DNA from: Bradyrhizobium cajani
GTDB taxonomy: Bacteria; Pseudomonadota; Alphaproteobacteria; Rhizobiales; Xanthobacteraceae
Direction of reading: 5' to 3'
NCBI RefSeq assembly: GCF_009759665.1
Contig: NZ_WQNE01000003.1
Location: 62,001 to 126,000 of the forward strand
Length of the DNA: 64,000 bases
Each line of letters begins with the position of its first letter. Within the stretch, counting starts at the first letter, position 1. Below are positions 44,603 to 53,826 of this stretch, piece by piece. Position numbers and translations under genes: made by a program. The notes below the pieces were generated by a model, which saw only the letters and a list, made by a program, of their open reading frames with translations, was not told where the DNA came from and did no database searches.

Positions 44603-45991
44603 ATGAGCACGATCGACACCGGCCTGACGCTATTGAGGAGCGCCGCCGGCCGCGTTTCGGCCGCCAATGGCTGGATGGGCAACGCGTTCAAGGGCTGGAT
44701 GCCGACTGGCCTCTATGCCCGCGCGCTGTTGATCATGATCGTGCCGATGGTGATCCTGCAATCGGTCGTCGCCTTCGTGTTCATGGAGCGGCACTGGAAC
44801 ACGGTGACGCGCCGCCTGTCGGCCGCGGTGGTGCAGGACATCGCCGCGCTGATTGACGTCTACAAGGGCTATCCGCAGGACAAGGACCGCGACCAGATCC
44901 GCCGCATCGCCCAGCAGCGTCTTGGCCTCGTCGTGGACTTCCTGCCCGCCGGCGACATGCCACCGCCCGGGCCAAAGCCGTTCTTCTCGCTGCTCGACCA
45001 GACCCTGTCGGTGCAGCTCGGCCGCCAGATCGGACGCTCGTTCTGGATCGACACGGTCGGCCGCTCCAACCTCGTCGAGATCCGCATCCAGCTCGACGAC
45101 GCCGTGATGCGCGTGTTCGCGCAGCGCAGCGCCGCCTATGCCTCGAATTCGGAAATCTTCCTGTTCTGGATGGTCGGCACGTCCTCGATCCTGCTGATCG
45201 TCGCGGTGCTGTTCCTGCGCAACCAGATCAAGCCGATCCTGCGCCTTGCCGATGCCGCGGAAAGCTTTGGCAAGGGCCGCGAGGCACCGAACTTCCGCCC
45301 CAGAGGCGCGCGCGAGGTACGACGCGCCGCGGTCGCCTTCCTCGAGATGAAATCGCGCATCGAGCGTACGATGGAGCAGCGCACCGCGATGCTCGCAGGG
45401 GTCAGCCACGATCTGCGCACCATCCTGACCCGCTTCAAGCTCGAGCTGGCGCTGATCGGCGACAGCCCGGAATTGGAGGGCATGCGCAAGGACGTCGACG
45501 AGATGTCGATGATGCTGGAGGATTATCTCGCCTTTGCCCGCGGCGATTCCGGCGAGCAGTCGCAGCCGACCGACATGGCGCAGGCGCTCGAGGAGCTGCG
45601 CAGCGACGCCGAGCGCCACGGCCACACCGCGACCGTGGCATTCAATGGACTGCCCGTGGTCACGGTGAAGCCGGCCTCGTTTAAGCGCTGCCTCGCCAAC
45701 CTCGTCACCAACGCGGCGCGCTACGGCAAGACCATCGCCATCACCGGCCAGCGCGATCACCGTTATTTGACCGTGACGGTCGACGATGACGGACCGGGCA
45801 TTCCCGCTCACCTGCGCGAGGAAGTGTTCAAGCCGTTCCTGCGGCTGGACAACGCCCGCAACCAGGACGAAGGCGGCACGGGCTTAGGGCTGGCGATCGC
45901 CCGCGACATCGCCCGCTCGCACGGCGGCGACATCACGCTCGGGGATAGCCCGATGGGGGGATTAAGGGCGAGTGTGAGGATACCGGTGTAG
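44603..45991 (+). CDS. Sensor histidine kinase (EnvZ-like)
   Basis: A 462-residue membrane kinase: a membrane helix at about 34-56 (LYARALLIMIVPMVILQSVV), a periplasmic sensor domain, a second helix near 188-208 (FWMVGTSSILLIVAVLF), HAMP, and the H-box with phosphoacceptor H269 in GVSHDLRTILTRFK. The ATPase domain follows: NLVTNAARYGK (N), VDDDGPGIP (G1), GGTGLGLAIARDI (G2). The EnvZ-like H-box and the OmpR partner directly upstream define a two-component system. The stimulus is unknown. Confidence 0.94.
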   Translation: MSTIDTGLTLLRSAAGRVSAANGWMGNAFKGWMPTGLYARALLIMIVPMVILQSVVAFVFMERHWNTVTRRLSAAVVQDIAALIDVYKGYPQDKDRDQIRRIAQQRLGLVVDFLPAGDMPPPGPKPFFSLLDQTLSVQLGRQIGRSFWIDTVGRSNLVEIRIQLDDAVMRVFAQRSAAYASNSEIFLFWMVGTSSILLIVAVLFLRNQIKPILRLADAAESFGKGREAPNFRPRGAREVRRAAVAFLEMKSRIERTMEQRTAMLAGVSHDLRTILTRFKLELALIGDSPELEGMRKDVDEMSMMLEDYLAFARGDSGEQSQPTDMAQALEELRSDAERHGHTATVAFNGLPVVTVKPASFKRCLANLVTNAARYGKTIAITGQRDHRYLTVTVDDDGPGIPAHLREEVFKPFLRLDNARNQDEGGTGLGLAIARDIARSHGGDITLGDSPMGGLRASVRIPV

Positions 45992-46057
45992 CCGTACTTC
46001 ACCTCTCCCGTAAGAATGGGGCGAGGGAGTGCACCGATTTCCGGGCTGCGATCTCAC

Positions 46058-46588
46058 CTACTTCGGCAGCAGCGCCTTCAGCTTGTCCATGTCGCGCACG
46101 TTCATCTTGAAGCCGCCGGGCATCACGATGTCGCCGGGCTTCTGGTCCGCCTTACAAGCGCCGAGCCACTTGGCTTGCAGCGTCATGGTGGTATCGCGGC
46201 CGGCCGTGCCGGCGACGCCGCCTTGCGCATGCGAGGAGGTCTTCACCGTGTAGGCCGAGTTGAAATCGCCGGTGATCTCGGCATGCGAGGTCGTGCTGAC
46301 GCCGGCGACGCTGCATTCGGAATCGCTGACATAGCCGGTCGCGGTCTTCTTGATGTCCTGCTTGGTGCAGATCTGCTTGGCCATCGGGGAGACGTTGTTG
46401 CTCATCTCCTTGTCGACGGTCTCGTCGGTGCAGTGCTGCATGGTCATCTCGGGCATGGGCGAACCGGTCGTGATCAGCTTCATTTCCCAAAGACCGGCCT
46501 TGCGCACCGGCAGGTCGTCGGCGCAGGCGCGGCCGGCCGACAACACGAGACAAGCGACCAAGCCGAGCAAAGCGAGTTTGCGCGTCAT
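46058..46588 (-). CDS. DUF3617 domain exported protein
   Basis: A 176-residue periplasmic protein: signal peptide MTRKLALLGLVACLVLSAGR then ACADD, and the DUF3617 pattern GLWEMKLITTGSPMPEMTMQ, HCTDETVDKEM, the Cys at 74, DSECSV and a C-terminal WLGAC segment. Four conserved cysteines would form two disulfides. GGGAG lies 6 bases before ATG 46588. Function unknown. Confidence 0.87.
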   Translation of the reverse strand: MTRKLALLGLVACLVLSAGRACADDLPVRKAGLWEMKLITTGSPMPEMTMQHCTDETVDKEMSNNVSPMAKQICTKQDIKKTATGYVSDSECSVAGVSTTSHAEITGDFNSAYTVKTSSHAQGGVAGTAGRDTTMTLQAKWLGACKADQKPGDIVMPGGFKMNVRDMDKLKALLPK

Positions 46589-46630
46589 GTGGGGCTCCCG
46601 GCTGAGAGATCGCGGCGCTACGACAGCGCT

Positions 46631-46924
46631 TCAGTAGAGCGTGCGGATCGGCTGCTCGGCGGCGCCATAGGGCACCCAGCGGCAGGAAAATGAGATGTAA
46701 CCGCCCTCATAGGCCTGCACAGCGAGGAATTTGACGACCTTGCCGTAGCGTGCGCAGTGATCGACCGCGACCTGCCGCGCATCGGCTTGCGTCGCCAAGG
46801 AATAGGCGATGATGCCGCCGGTGTCGTTGCCCTTGAACGGCGGCACCGGAAGGATGTCAGCACGCGCCGACTGGCTCGCCACCATTCCCAGGGCGAGAAG
46901 GCCCGCGGCCGCAATGATTCGCAT
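46631..46924 (-). CDS. Small exported protein, unknown
   Basis: A 97-residue protein: signal peptide MRIIAAAGLLALGMVASQSA, then RADILPVPPF and a folded part with two Cys (VDHCARYGK, SFSCRWVPYG). GGAG lies 8 bases before ATG 46924. It is 42 bases ahead of the DUF3617 gene on the same strand, so both may be one transcript. No family recognised. Confidence 0.75.
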   Translation of the reverse strand: MRIIAAAGLLALGMVASQSARADILPVPPFKGNDTGGIIAYSLATQADARQVAVDHCARYGKVVKFLAVQAYEGGYISFSCRWVPYGAAEQPIRTLY

Positions 46925-47106
46925 TCCCGTTACTCCAATTGGTTGGCGGCAGTTTACGGTGCCGGGATGCCCGTGAAAAGAACCGAAGGCTTCCAGCTGC
47001 GACGTTGTGGTCAAGTCTTGGCCAAGTGTTGCCGCGCTGCACTTGACCTCCCCCGGCCTTCGCGGCACCGTCCACACTTCGCAAGACCCAGCTGTCCGGA
47101 TTGCCC

Positions 47107-47568
47107 ATGCGCGCCCCCTCCCTGAAATCGCTCCGCTTTGCCGCCCTGCTCGGCCTCATGTTCGGGGCGCTGTCGCTCGGTGAGGCCAGAGCCGCCAATC
47201 CGCTGGAGCTGAACTTCTGGCTGAGCGGACCGCGCTATGACGGCAACGTCGCCGATTGCGACAAGGCGCTGCCGACGATCGCGACCCAGTTCTGGGAGAA
47301 GGAAAGCTCGTTCTGGAATTCCCCGTTGAAGATCACCGGCTTCTCCGCGGTTCACGAGACCGCGTTCCGGCCCTGGCAGTCCGACAACATTCCGCGCCGC
47401 TATTGCACCGGCGATGCCATGCTGAACGACGGCAAGGTGCGCAGGGTGCATTTCTCCATCATCGAGGATGGCGGTTTTGCCGGCTACGGCCAGAGCGTCG
47501 AATGGTGCGTGGTCGGGCTCGACCGCAACTGGGCCTACAATCCGGCCTGCCGCGCGGCGAGGCCCTGA
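47107..47568 (+). CDS. Exported protein, unknown
   Basis: A 153-residue protein: signal peptide (SLRFAALLGLMFGALSLGEA then RAAN), mature part with four cysteines (NVADCDKALP, PRRYCTGDA, VEWCVVGLD, NPACRAARP) suggesting two disulfides. ATG 47107 starts; a TTG at 47101 is in the same frame. Divergent from 46631-46924. No named family recognised. Confidence 0.75.
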   Translation: MRAPSLKSLRFAALLGLMFGALSLGEARAANPLELNFWLSGPRYDGNVADCDKALPTIATQFWEKESSFWNSPLKITGFSAVHETAFRPWQSDNIPRRYCTGDAMLNDGKVRRVHFSIIEDGGFAGYGQSVEWCVVGLDRNWAYNPACRAARP

Positions 47569-47600
47569 TTCGCGCCGATCGGACGGCCAGCCGGCTGCCT

Positions 47601-47630
47601 TGCGAATTTTGTTCTTGCGAATTTTGTTCT
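47601..47630. repeat. 15-bp tandem duplication upstream of the RNase T2 gene
   Basis: TGCGAATTTTGTTCT occurs twice head to tail, followed by a partial third unit TGAAATGTTCT. Confidence 0.85.
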
Positions 47631-47657
47631 TGAAATGTTCTTGTCGCCTGCTAGGCT
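47630..47657 (+). promoter_or_regulatory. Candidate sigma-70 promoter of the RNase T2 gene
   Basis: TTGAAA (47630-47635), 16-base spacer, TAGGCT (47652-47657), 31 bases before the start codon. It overlaps the end of the 15-bp tandem repeat. Motif only. Confidence 0.4.
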
Positions 47658-47688
47658 TGGCTGCACAGTCTAGTTGAGGGGCGTCGCC

Positions 47689-48381
47689 ATGTTTCATTCC
47701 GGATTGCATTCGTTCTCGCGCCTGATGATCTCGCTCACCCTGGCCGCGGGGCTGGCCTTGGCCGCCGGCGGCGCGAAGGCGCAGGACAAGCGACAGAACG
47801 CGCCCGGCGAGTTCGATTTCTACGTACTGTCGCTGTCGTGGTCGCCCTCCTTCTGCGAGGAGGCGGCCGAGCGCGGCGGCCGCTCTCAGATGCAGTGCAG
47901 CGGACGGCCCTATGCGTTCGTGGTGCATGGGCTGTGGCCGCAATATGAGAACGGCTTCCCCGAATACTGCCAGCGGCCGGCGCCGCGGCTGAACCGCAGC
48001 ATCGTCTCCTCGATGCTCGACCTGATGCCGGCGCCGGGGCTGATCTTCAACGAGTGGGACAAGCACGGCACCTGCGCCGGGCTGACCGATCGCAGCTATT
48101 TCGAGACGATCCGCAAAGCGCGCGCCGCGATCAAGATTCCGGCCGAATATCTCGATTTGTCGCAGGCCAAGACAGTGGCTCCGGCGGAGGTCGAGGAGGC
48201 CTTCATCAAGGCCAATCCGGGTCTCAGCAATGCCGCCGTCTCGGTCACCTGCACCCGGACACGGCTGTCCGAGGTCCGCATCTGCCTCAGCAAGGACCTG
48301 CAATTCCGCGCCTGCGATGAGATCGAGCGCCGCGCCTGCCGGCGCGACCAGGTGACGATGCCGCCGATCAGGGGTGGATAG
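47689..48381 (+). CDS. Ribonuclease T2 family protein, exported
   Basis: A 230-residue secreted endoribonuclease. A signal peptide (about 1-31, cut near AKAQ) precedes the two RNase T2 catalytic motifs: CAS-1 FVVHGLWPQ and CAS-2 FNEWDKHGTCAG, each with the catalytic His. Four or more cysteines fit the family's disulfides. The start at ATG 47689 follows GAGGGGCG; GTG 47674 is an alternative without a site. Confidence 0.92.
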   Translation: MFHSGLHSFSRLMISLTLAAGLALAAGGAKAQDKRQNAPGEFDFYVLSLSWSPSFCEEAAERGGRSQMQCSGRPYAFVVHGLWPQYENGFPEYCQRPAPRLNRSIVSSMLDLMPAPGLIFNEWDKHGTCAGLTDRSYFETIRKARAAIKIPAEYLDLSQAKTVAPAEVEEAFIKANPGLSNAAVSVTCTRTRLSEVRICLSKDLQFRACDEIERRACRRDQVTMPPIRGG

Positions 48382-48395
48382 TTCCTACAGCCTCC

Positions 48396-48479
48396 GTCAT
48401 TGCGAGGAGCGAAGCGACGAAGCAATCCAGACTGCTGCCGCAGATAGATTCTGGATTGCTTCGCTGCGCTCGCAATGAC
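48396..48479. repeat. Dispersed palindromic repeat, family C
   Basis: GTCATTGCGAGGAGCGAAGC, interior AATCCAGACTGCTGCCGCAG and ATTCTGGATTGC, then GCTCGCAATGAC. The interior matches 13272-13350. Confidence 0.85.
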
Positions 48480-48519
48480 AAGGGATTAGGATCGCGCAAG
48501 ACAACGCTAGCCCAGTCCC

Positions 48520-49380
48520 ATGAACTACCGCCACGCCTTCCACGCCGGCAACTTCGCCGATGTCATCAAGCACATCGTGCTGGCGCGCATCCTCACCTAC
48601 TTGCAGGACAAGCCGGCGGCGTTCCGCGTCATCGACACCCATGCCGGCGCCGGTCTCTACGATCTCGAAAGCGACGAGGCCCGCCGTGGCGGCGAGTGGC
48701 TGACGGGAATCGCCCGGCTCATGCAGGCGCGCCTGTCCAACGAGACCGCGGCGCTGACGAAGCCCTATCTCGACATCGTCCGCGCCTTCAATCCGAAGGG
48801 CGAGCTCAAGGCCTATCCGGGCTCGCCGCTGATCGCGCGCGGCCTGCTGCGGCCGCAGGACCGCCTCGTCGCCTGCGAACTCGAGCCGAAGGCGCGCAAA
48901 GCGCTGATCGACGTGCTGCGCCGCGACGAACAGGCCCGCGTGGTCGATCTCGACGGCTGGATAGCGCTGCCGGCCTTCGTGCCGCCGAAGGAGCGGCGCG
49001 GACTGGTGCTGATCGATCCGCCGTTCGAAGCGAAGGACGAGTTCGAACGGCTCGGCGAGGCCTTCTCGGCTGCCTTCGCGAAATGGCCGACCGGTATCTA
49101 TGTAATCTGGTATCCGGCCAAGAGCCGGCGTGCCACCGACACGCTGGCGCAACTGGTGGCGCGGGCCGCAGCCGCAGCAAAGCCGCCGGGAAAATGCCTG
49201 CGGCTCGAATTCAGTGTCGCACCGCAGCTCGACGGCGCAGCGCTCACCTCCACCGGACTGCTGATCGTCAATCCGCCCTACACGCTGCACGGCGAACTCA
49301 AGACGATCCTGCCCGAGCTGGAAATGCCGCTCGGCCAGGGCGGTGCTGCCAGATTCCGATTAGAGGTGCCGCGACCGTAA
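48520..49380 (+). CDS. rlmJ: 23S rRNA (adenine-N6)-methyltransferase RlmJ
   Basis: A 286-residue class I methyltransferase that methylates A2030 of 23S rRNA in E. coli. N-terminus MNYRHAFHAGNFADVIKHIV, SAM motif VIDTHAGAGLYDL, and the catalytic motif VLIDPPFEAKDEF (D-P-P-F), with IVNPPYTLHGEL near the end. A near-standard length. Confidence 0.95.
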   Translation: MNYRHAFHAGNFADVIKHIVLARILTYLQDKPAAFRVIDTHAGAGLYDLESDEARRGGEWLTGIARLMQARLSNETAALTKPYLDIVRAFNPKGELKAYPGSPLIARGLLRPQDRLVACELEPKARKALIDVLRRDEQARVVDLDGWIALPAFVPPKERRGLVLIDPPFEAKDEFERLGEAFSAAFAKWPTGIYVIWYPAKSRRATDTLAQLVARAAAAAKPPGKCLRLEFSVAPQLDGAALTSTGLLIVNPPYTLHGELKTILPELEMPLGQGGAARFRLEVPRP

Positions 49381-49633
49381 CACTCCGGCATTCTTGGGAA
49401 AAATATGCAGGGGCGGTAGTCAATCTGCAATGAACCGTATTATGCTGTTTCGGTGACTGGCTTTACGTTCCGCTTCCGCGAATGGTTGCGGCGGAGTGAA
49501 GGCCTAAGAAAGATCCGATCGGACCGAACGGTCCGCTCAAGGATGGCCAGCTCCCGGGCTTCGTGAGGCCCGGTCATGTCGTGACGTGAGTCTGCGTCGC
49601 GACGGAGGAGCATTGCGGGGGAGGAGTTTCCCG
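49381..49633 (+). other. Long leader region of the cold-shock gene
   Basis: A 253-base non-coding stretch between rlmJ and csp that holds no gene. Cold-shock genes often have long structured 5' leaders, and the length fits. The start point of transcription cannot be seen. Confidence 0.35.
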
Positions 49634-49849
49634 ATGGCCATGACGGGAACGGTCAAATTTTTCAACGGCGAGCGCGGCTACGGCTTCATCAAGCCGGACG
49701 ACGGCGGTCGCGATGTTTTCGTTCACATCACCGCTGTGGAGCGGGCCGGATTGAAGGACCTTGCCGAAGGACAGCGTATCACTTTCGAGGTCGAGCCGGA
49801 CAAGAAGGGGAAGGGACCGAAGGCGGTCAACCTGGTGATCCTCTCCTAG
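49634..49849 (+). CDS. Cold-shock protein
   Basis: A 71-residue CspA-family RNA chaperone: GTVKFFNGERGYGFIKPDDG (RNP1 KGYGFI-like) and DVFVHITAV (RNP2), ending KAVNLVILS. MAMTGTVKFFN starts at ATG 49634; GGAGG lies upstream. The next gene, on the minus strand, has its terminator right after. Confidence 0.93.
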   Translation: MAMTGTVKFFNGERGYGFIKPDDGGRDVFVHITAVERAGLKDLAEGQRITFEVEPDKKGKGPKAVNLVILS

Positions 49850-49862
49850 CGAGCCTGACGCG

Positions 49863-49891
49863 AAAAAAAATCCCGGCCGCAAGCGGCCGGG
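49863..49891 (-). terminator. Rho-independent terminator of the outer membrane protein gene
   Basis: A 9-bp stem CCCGGCCGC / GCGGCCGGG with an AA loop, followed on the minus strand by a run of T. It lies 31 bases beyond the stop of the minus-strand gene. Confidence 0.88.
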
Positions 49892-49921
49892 AGACTGGTC
49901 CGGTATTTTCTTCTTCAGCTA

Positions 49922-50545
49922 TCAGAAGTGATAGTTCACGCCGGCGCGCACGACGCTGGCGCTATAGCCGTTTGACACGCCGGTAATTGCAAACTGACTC
50001 GTCGACAGATCGATGTAGAGGTATTCGAGCTTGGCGCTCCAGTTCGGCGCGAAGCCGACTTCCGCGCCGGCACCGATGGTCCAGCCGGCGGTGGTGTGCG
50101 ATTCCGTCCAGCCGAAGGTCTGCGCACGCAGCTCGCCGAAGGCGAGGCCGGCCGTGCCGTAGAACAGCACGTTGCTGAAGGCATAGCCGGCGCGGCCGCG
50201 CAGGGTGCCGAACCAGGGATTGGAGAATTTCCACGGCGCGAAGGTGTCGTCGGCGCCCGCGGCCTGGATGTCGCCTTCGACGCCGAACACCCATGGGCCG
50301 TTCTGGAAATTGTAGCCGGCCTGCACGCCGCCGACGAAGCCGGAGGGCTTCACGGGACTGTTGCTCACCGAGCCCCATTCATAGCCGAGATTGGCGCCCA
50401 GATACGGGCCGGCCCAGCTATAGGCGTTCAGCGGCTGATTGACGGTGTAGGGCGCACGCTGCCCGTAGTTTAGATCGGCAGCCTCCGCCGAAGCTGTCCA
50501 GCCGGCCGCAACCAACGCGGCTGCGCCCACAACGAGCCCCCTCAT
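49922..50545 (-). CDS. Outer membrane beta-barrel protein (Omp25/OmpA-like porin family)
   Basis: A 207-residue protein: signal peptide MRGLVVGAAALVAAGWTASA, then WAGPYLGANLGYEWGSVSN, GGVQAGYNFQNGPWVFGVEG and the final AGVNYHF, the eight-strand barrel pattern with an aromatic C-terminal residue of rhizobial Omp25-type surface proteins. ATG 50545 has GGAGAG about 6 bases ahead; a TTG at 50557 is an alternative. Divergent from uvrC. Confidence 0.9.
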   Translation of the reverse strand: MRGLVVGAAALVAAGWTASAEAADLNYGQRAPYTVNQPLNAYSWAGPYLGANLGYEWGSVSNSPVKPSGFVGGVQAGYNFQNGPWVFGVEGDIQAAGADDTFAPWKFSNPWFGTLRGRAGYAFSNVLFYGTAGLAFGELRAQTFGWTESHTTAGWTIGAGAEVGFAPNWSAKLEYLYIDLSTSQFAITGVSNGYSASVVRAGVNYHF

Positions 50546-50797
50546 CACACTCTCCAACGCAACTGCCGCAACCGGTCGCGAGGCCTGCGCCGCCGCGCAC
50601 GGGCCTGTCGCAAGGTCACGGAACCGAGAACCTTTCGCGTAAAATTTATCGAGAGTTTTAAGTTAAAGGCCTGTTAAGACCCGTTACCGCGCGCTTAACA
50701 GACTTAAGGAAGCGTTACCGGGAACCTTGTCGTCATCCCTGTGCGTGCGGGATGGCCGGAACTTCAAATCGGCACCCCCAGCGCCTAAATTCGCCCC

Positions 50798-52861
50798 ATG
50801 GTTCACGATTCCACCGATAATCCGGACGACGCACGGGCGCGCAAAGCGTCGCGCCCCGCCGCCGCGGACGCCCCGCCCGAGAATCTGGCGCCGCCGGACA
50901 TCGATCCCGCCAGCGCCGGTGGCGACGACGAGGACGATGCGCGGCTGCCCGACATCCTGGAAGAGAGCGGCGCGGTCGGCGAGGGCCCGCTGGCGACCGG
51001 CCACGAGGCGATCGAGCGCGCGGTCCGGCTCGCTCCCACCTCGCCCGGCGTCTATCGCATGCTCAATGCGAACGCCGACGTGCTCTATGTCGGCAAGGCC
51101 AAGAACGTCAAAAAGCGCCTGTCCAACTATGCGCGCCAGAGTGCACCGCAGCCGGCCCGCATCCTGCGCATGATCGCCGCCACGGTGACCGTGGAGATCG
51201 TCTCGACCAATACCGAGACCGAAGCGCTGCTGCTGGAAGCCAACCTCATCAAGCAGCTGCGGCCGCGCTTCAACGTGCAGCTGCGCGACGACAAGTCGTT
51301 TCCCTACATCCTGATCACCGGCGACCATTGGGCGCCGCAGATCCTCAAGCATCGCGGCGCGCAAACCCGCCCCGGGCGTTATTTCGGCCCGTTCGCCTCC
51401 GCCGGCGCGGTCAACCGCACCATCACCGCCCTGCAGCGCGCGTTCCTGATCCGCTCCTGCACCGATTCCTTCTTCGAGAGCCGCTCCAGGCCCTGCCTGC
51501 TCTACCAGATCCGCCGCTGCGCCGGTCCCTGCACGCGCGAAATCGACTTCCCCGGCTATGCGACCCTGGTGCGCGAGGCGACCGACTTCCTCTCCGGCAA
51601 GAGCCATGCGGTGAAGCAGGAGCTTGCCGGCGAAATGGAGAAGGCTTCCGGCGAGCTCGAATTCGAACGCGCCGCGCTCTACCGCGACCGCCTCGCCGCG
51701 CTGTCGGCGATCCAGTCGCAGCAGGGCATCAATCCGCGCACGGTGGAGGAAGCCGACGTGTTCGCCATCCACCAGGAAGGCGGCTTTTCCTGCGTCGAGG
51801 TGTTCTTCTTCCGCACCGGCCAGAACTGGGGCAACCGCGCCTATTTTCCGCGCGCGGAGAAGACATTCACCCCGGAAGAGGTGCTCGGCTCCTTCCTCGC
51901 CCAGTTCTACGACGACAAGCCGCCGCCGAAGAACATCCTGCTCTCGCACGAGATCGAGGAGAGCGAGCTGCTCGCCAACGCGCTGTCGATCAAGGCGGGT
52001 CACAAGGTCGAGGTCACCGCGCCCAAGCGCGGCGAGAAGAAGGAACTCGTCACCCACGCGCTGACCAATGCGCGCGAGGCGCTCGGCCGCAAGCTCGCGG
52101 ACACTGCGACGCAGAGCCGGCTGCTCGAGGCCATGGCCGCGACGCTGAACTTGCCCCAGGCGCCCAAGCGCATCGAGGTCTACGACAACAGCCACATCCA
52201 GGGCACCAATGCGGTCGGCGCCATGATCGTGGCCGGGCCGGACGGCTTCGTGAAGAACCAGTACCGCAAGTTCAACATCAGGTCGGAAGGGCTGACGCCC
52301 GGCGACGACTACGCCATGATGCGCGAGGTGCTGGAGCGCCGCTTCAAGCGCCTCATCAATCCACCCGAGGAGGGTGTGGCCAAGGCGAAGGACGACGATT
52401 TCCCGCAATGGCCCGACCTCGTGATCATCGACGGCGGCCGCGGCCAGCTCAACGCCGTGCGCGAGATTTTTGCAAATCTCGGGCTGACCCAGGTCTCGCT
52501 GATGTCGGTCGCCAAGGGACCCGACCGGGATGCCGGCCGCGAGACCCTGTTCATGCCGGAACGCGATGCGATCAAGCTGGAGCCGCGCGACCCCGTGCTC
52601 TATTTTATCCAGCGCCTGCGGGACGAGGCCCATCGCTTCGTCATCGGCTCGCACCGCAAGCTGCGCAAGAAGGACATCCGCGAGGCCGGTTTGCAGGAGA
52701 TTCCGGGCATCGGACCGTCACGCAAACGTGCCTTGCTGCATCATTTCGGGACCCTGAAGGAGATCGAACGGGCCTCGATCGCCGATCTCGGCAAGGTTCC
52801 GGGGGTGAGCGCCGAGAGCGCCCGCAGGATTTTCGAGTATTTCCATCCCCAGCCGGGATGA
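50798..52861 (+). CDS. uvrC: UvrABC excinuclease subunit C
   Basis: A 687-residue dual endonuclease of nucleotide excision repair. GIY-YIG domain from about residue 83 ([20 protein letters not shown]), UVR motif ([20 protein letters not shown]), the RNase H-like 5' endonuclease domain and the C-terminal HhH repeats ([34 protein letters not shown]). An N-terminal acidic/Ala-rich extension of about 70 residues precedes the GIY-YIG core. UvrB is at 16326-19244. Confidence 0.96.
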   Translation: MVHDSTDNPDDARARKASRPAAADAPPENLAPPDIDPASAGGDDEDDARLPDILEESGAVGEGPLATGHEAIERAVRLAPTSPGVYRMLNANADVLYVGKAKNVKKRLSNYARQSAPQPARILRMIAATVTVEIVSTNTETEALLLEANLIKQLRPRFNVQLRDDKSFPYILITGDHWAPQILKHRGAQTRPGRYFGPFASAGAVNRTITALQRAFLIRSCTDSFFESRSRPCLLYQIRRCAGPCTREIDFPGYATLVREATDFLSGKSHAVKQELAGEMEKASGELEFERAALYRDRLAALSAIQSQQGINPRTVEEADVFAIHQEGGFSCVEVFFFRTGQNWGNRAYFPRAEKTFTPEEVLGSFLAQFYDDKPPPKNILLSHEIEESELLANALSIKAGHKVEVTAPKRGEKKELVTHALTNAREALGRKLADTATQSRLLEAMAATLNLPQAPKRIEVYDNSHIQGTNAVGAMIVAGPDGFVKNQYRKFNIRSEGLTPGDDYAMMREVLERRFKRLINPPEEGVAKAKDDDFPQWPDLVIIDGGRGQLNAVREIFANLGLTQVSLMSVAKGPDRDAGRETLFMPERDAIKLEPRDPVLYFIQRLRDEAHRFVIGSHRKLRKKDIREAGLQEIPGIGPSRKRALLHHFGTLKEIERASIADLGKVPGVSAESARRIFEYFHPQPG

Positions 52862-52957
52862 ACTAAAGGGGACCGCGGTCATATGGTCGTCGTATCCCGC
52901 ACCCCATTTGGGGGCGGGACGGTTGACCTTCAGGCAGCAGCGGTATTGGTAGGACGG

Positions 52958-53575
52958 ATGAACATCGCCACGACACGAGGGACGACCAGCCGCGCGATGT
53001 CCCTCCCGAACATCCTGACCTATGGCCGGATCGCCGCGATCCCGGTCGTGGTCGGATGCATCTATGCGCAGTCGATCCTGGATCAGCCGCTGTGGCTGCG
53101 CTGGGTCGCGGTCGCCATCTTCATCGCGGCTGCGGTCACTGACTACCTCGACGGCTATTATGCGCGGATCTGGAATCAGCAATCGGCGTTCGGCCGGATG
53201 CTCGATCCGATCGCCGACAAGCTGCTGGTCGCCTCCTGCCTGTTGATGCTGGCCGCCGACGGCATCATCCATGGCTGGTCGCTGTGGGCCGCCATCGTGA
53301 TCCTGTGCCGCGAGATCCTGGTCTCGGGCCTGCGCGAATACCTCGCCGCGCTGCGCGTCAGCGTGCCCGTCACCAAGCTTGCGAAGTGGAAGACCACGGT
53401 CCAGCTCGTCGCCATCGGCTTCCTGCTCGCTGGCCCGGCTGGCGACGAGGTGGTGTCCGTCGTCTCGATGATTGGACTGGCGCTGCTCTGGGCCTCGGCG
53501 ATCCTGACCATGTACACCGGCTACGACTATTTCCGCGCCGGCATCCATCACCTCATCAAGGAGGATGAAGGATGA
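52958..53575 (+). CDS. pgsA: CDP-diacylglycerol--glycerol-3-phosphate 3-phosphatidyltransferase
   Basis: A 205-residue inner membrane enzyme making phosphatidylglycerol phosphate. The CDP-alcohol phosphatidyltransferase motif D-G-x2-A-R-x8-G-x3-D-x3-D is seen in DYLDGYYAR followed by FGRMLDPIADK. About six membrane helices. ATG 52958 follows AGGACGG; ATG 52997 would begin at MSLPNILTYG and is an alternative. Four-base overlap with moaD. PG is the substrate donor for Lgt coded at 28259. Confidence 0.94.
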   Translation: MNIATTRGTTSRAMSLPNILTYGRIAAIPVVVGCIYAQSILDQPLWLRWVAVAIFIAAAVTDYLDGYYARIWNQQSAFGRMLDPIADKLLVASCLLMLAADGIIHGWSLWAAIVILCREILVSGLREYLAALRVSVPVTKLAKWKTTVQLVAIGFLLAGPAGDEVVSVVSMIGLALLWASAILTMYTGYDYFRAGIHHLIKEDEG

Positions 53576-53823
53576 AGGTGAAGTACTTCGCCTGGGTGCG
53601 CGAGCGCGTCGGCAAGGCCGAGGAAACGATCGAGCCGCCGGCGACCGTCCACACCGTCGAGGAGCTGATCGCATGGCTGTCCGGCCGGAGCGAGGCTTAT
53701 GCCTACGCCTTCGAGAAGCCGAAGGTGATCCGTGCCGCGATCGACCATGCCCACGTCAAGTCGGACGCCGCAATCGCCGGCGCCCGCGAGATCGCGTTCT
53801 TCCCGCCGATGACCGGCGGCTAG
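53572..53823 (+). CDS. moaD: Molybdopterin synthase small subunit
   Basis: An 83-residue ubiquitin-fold protein starting MKVKYFAWVRERVGKAEETI and ending in the Gly-Gly C-terminus (FFPPMTGG), which is thiocarboxylated and gives its sulfur to the dithiolene of molybdopterin. ATGA at 53572 overlaps the pgsA stop. It is directly followed by moaE, its partner subunit, after 3 bases. Confidence 0.95.
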   Translation: MKVKYFAWVRERVGKAEETIEPPATVHTVEELIAWLSGRSEAYAYAFEKPKVIRAAIDHAHVKSDAAIAGAREIAFFPPMTGG

Positions 53824-53826
53824 GCC

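Noticed and set aside
50684-52654. 656-codon minus-strand frame
   Set aside because: Shadow of uvrC; no motif, and uvrC is certain.
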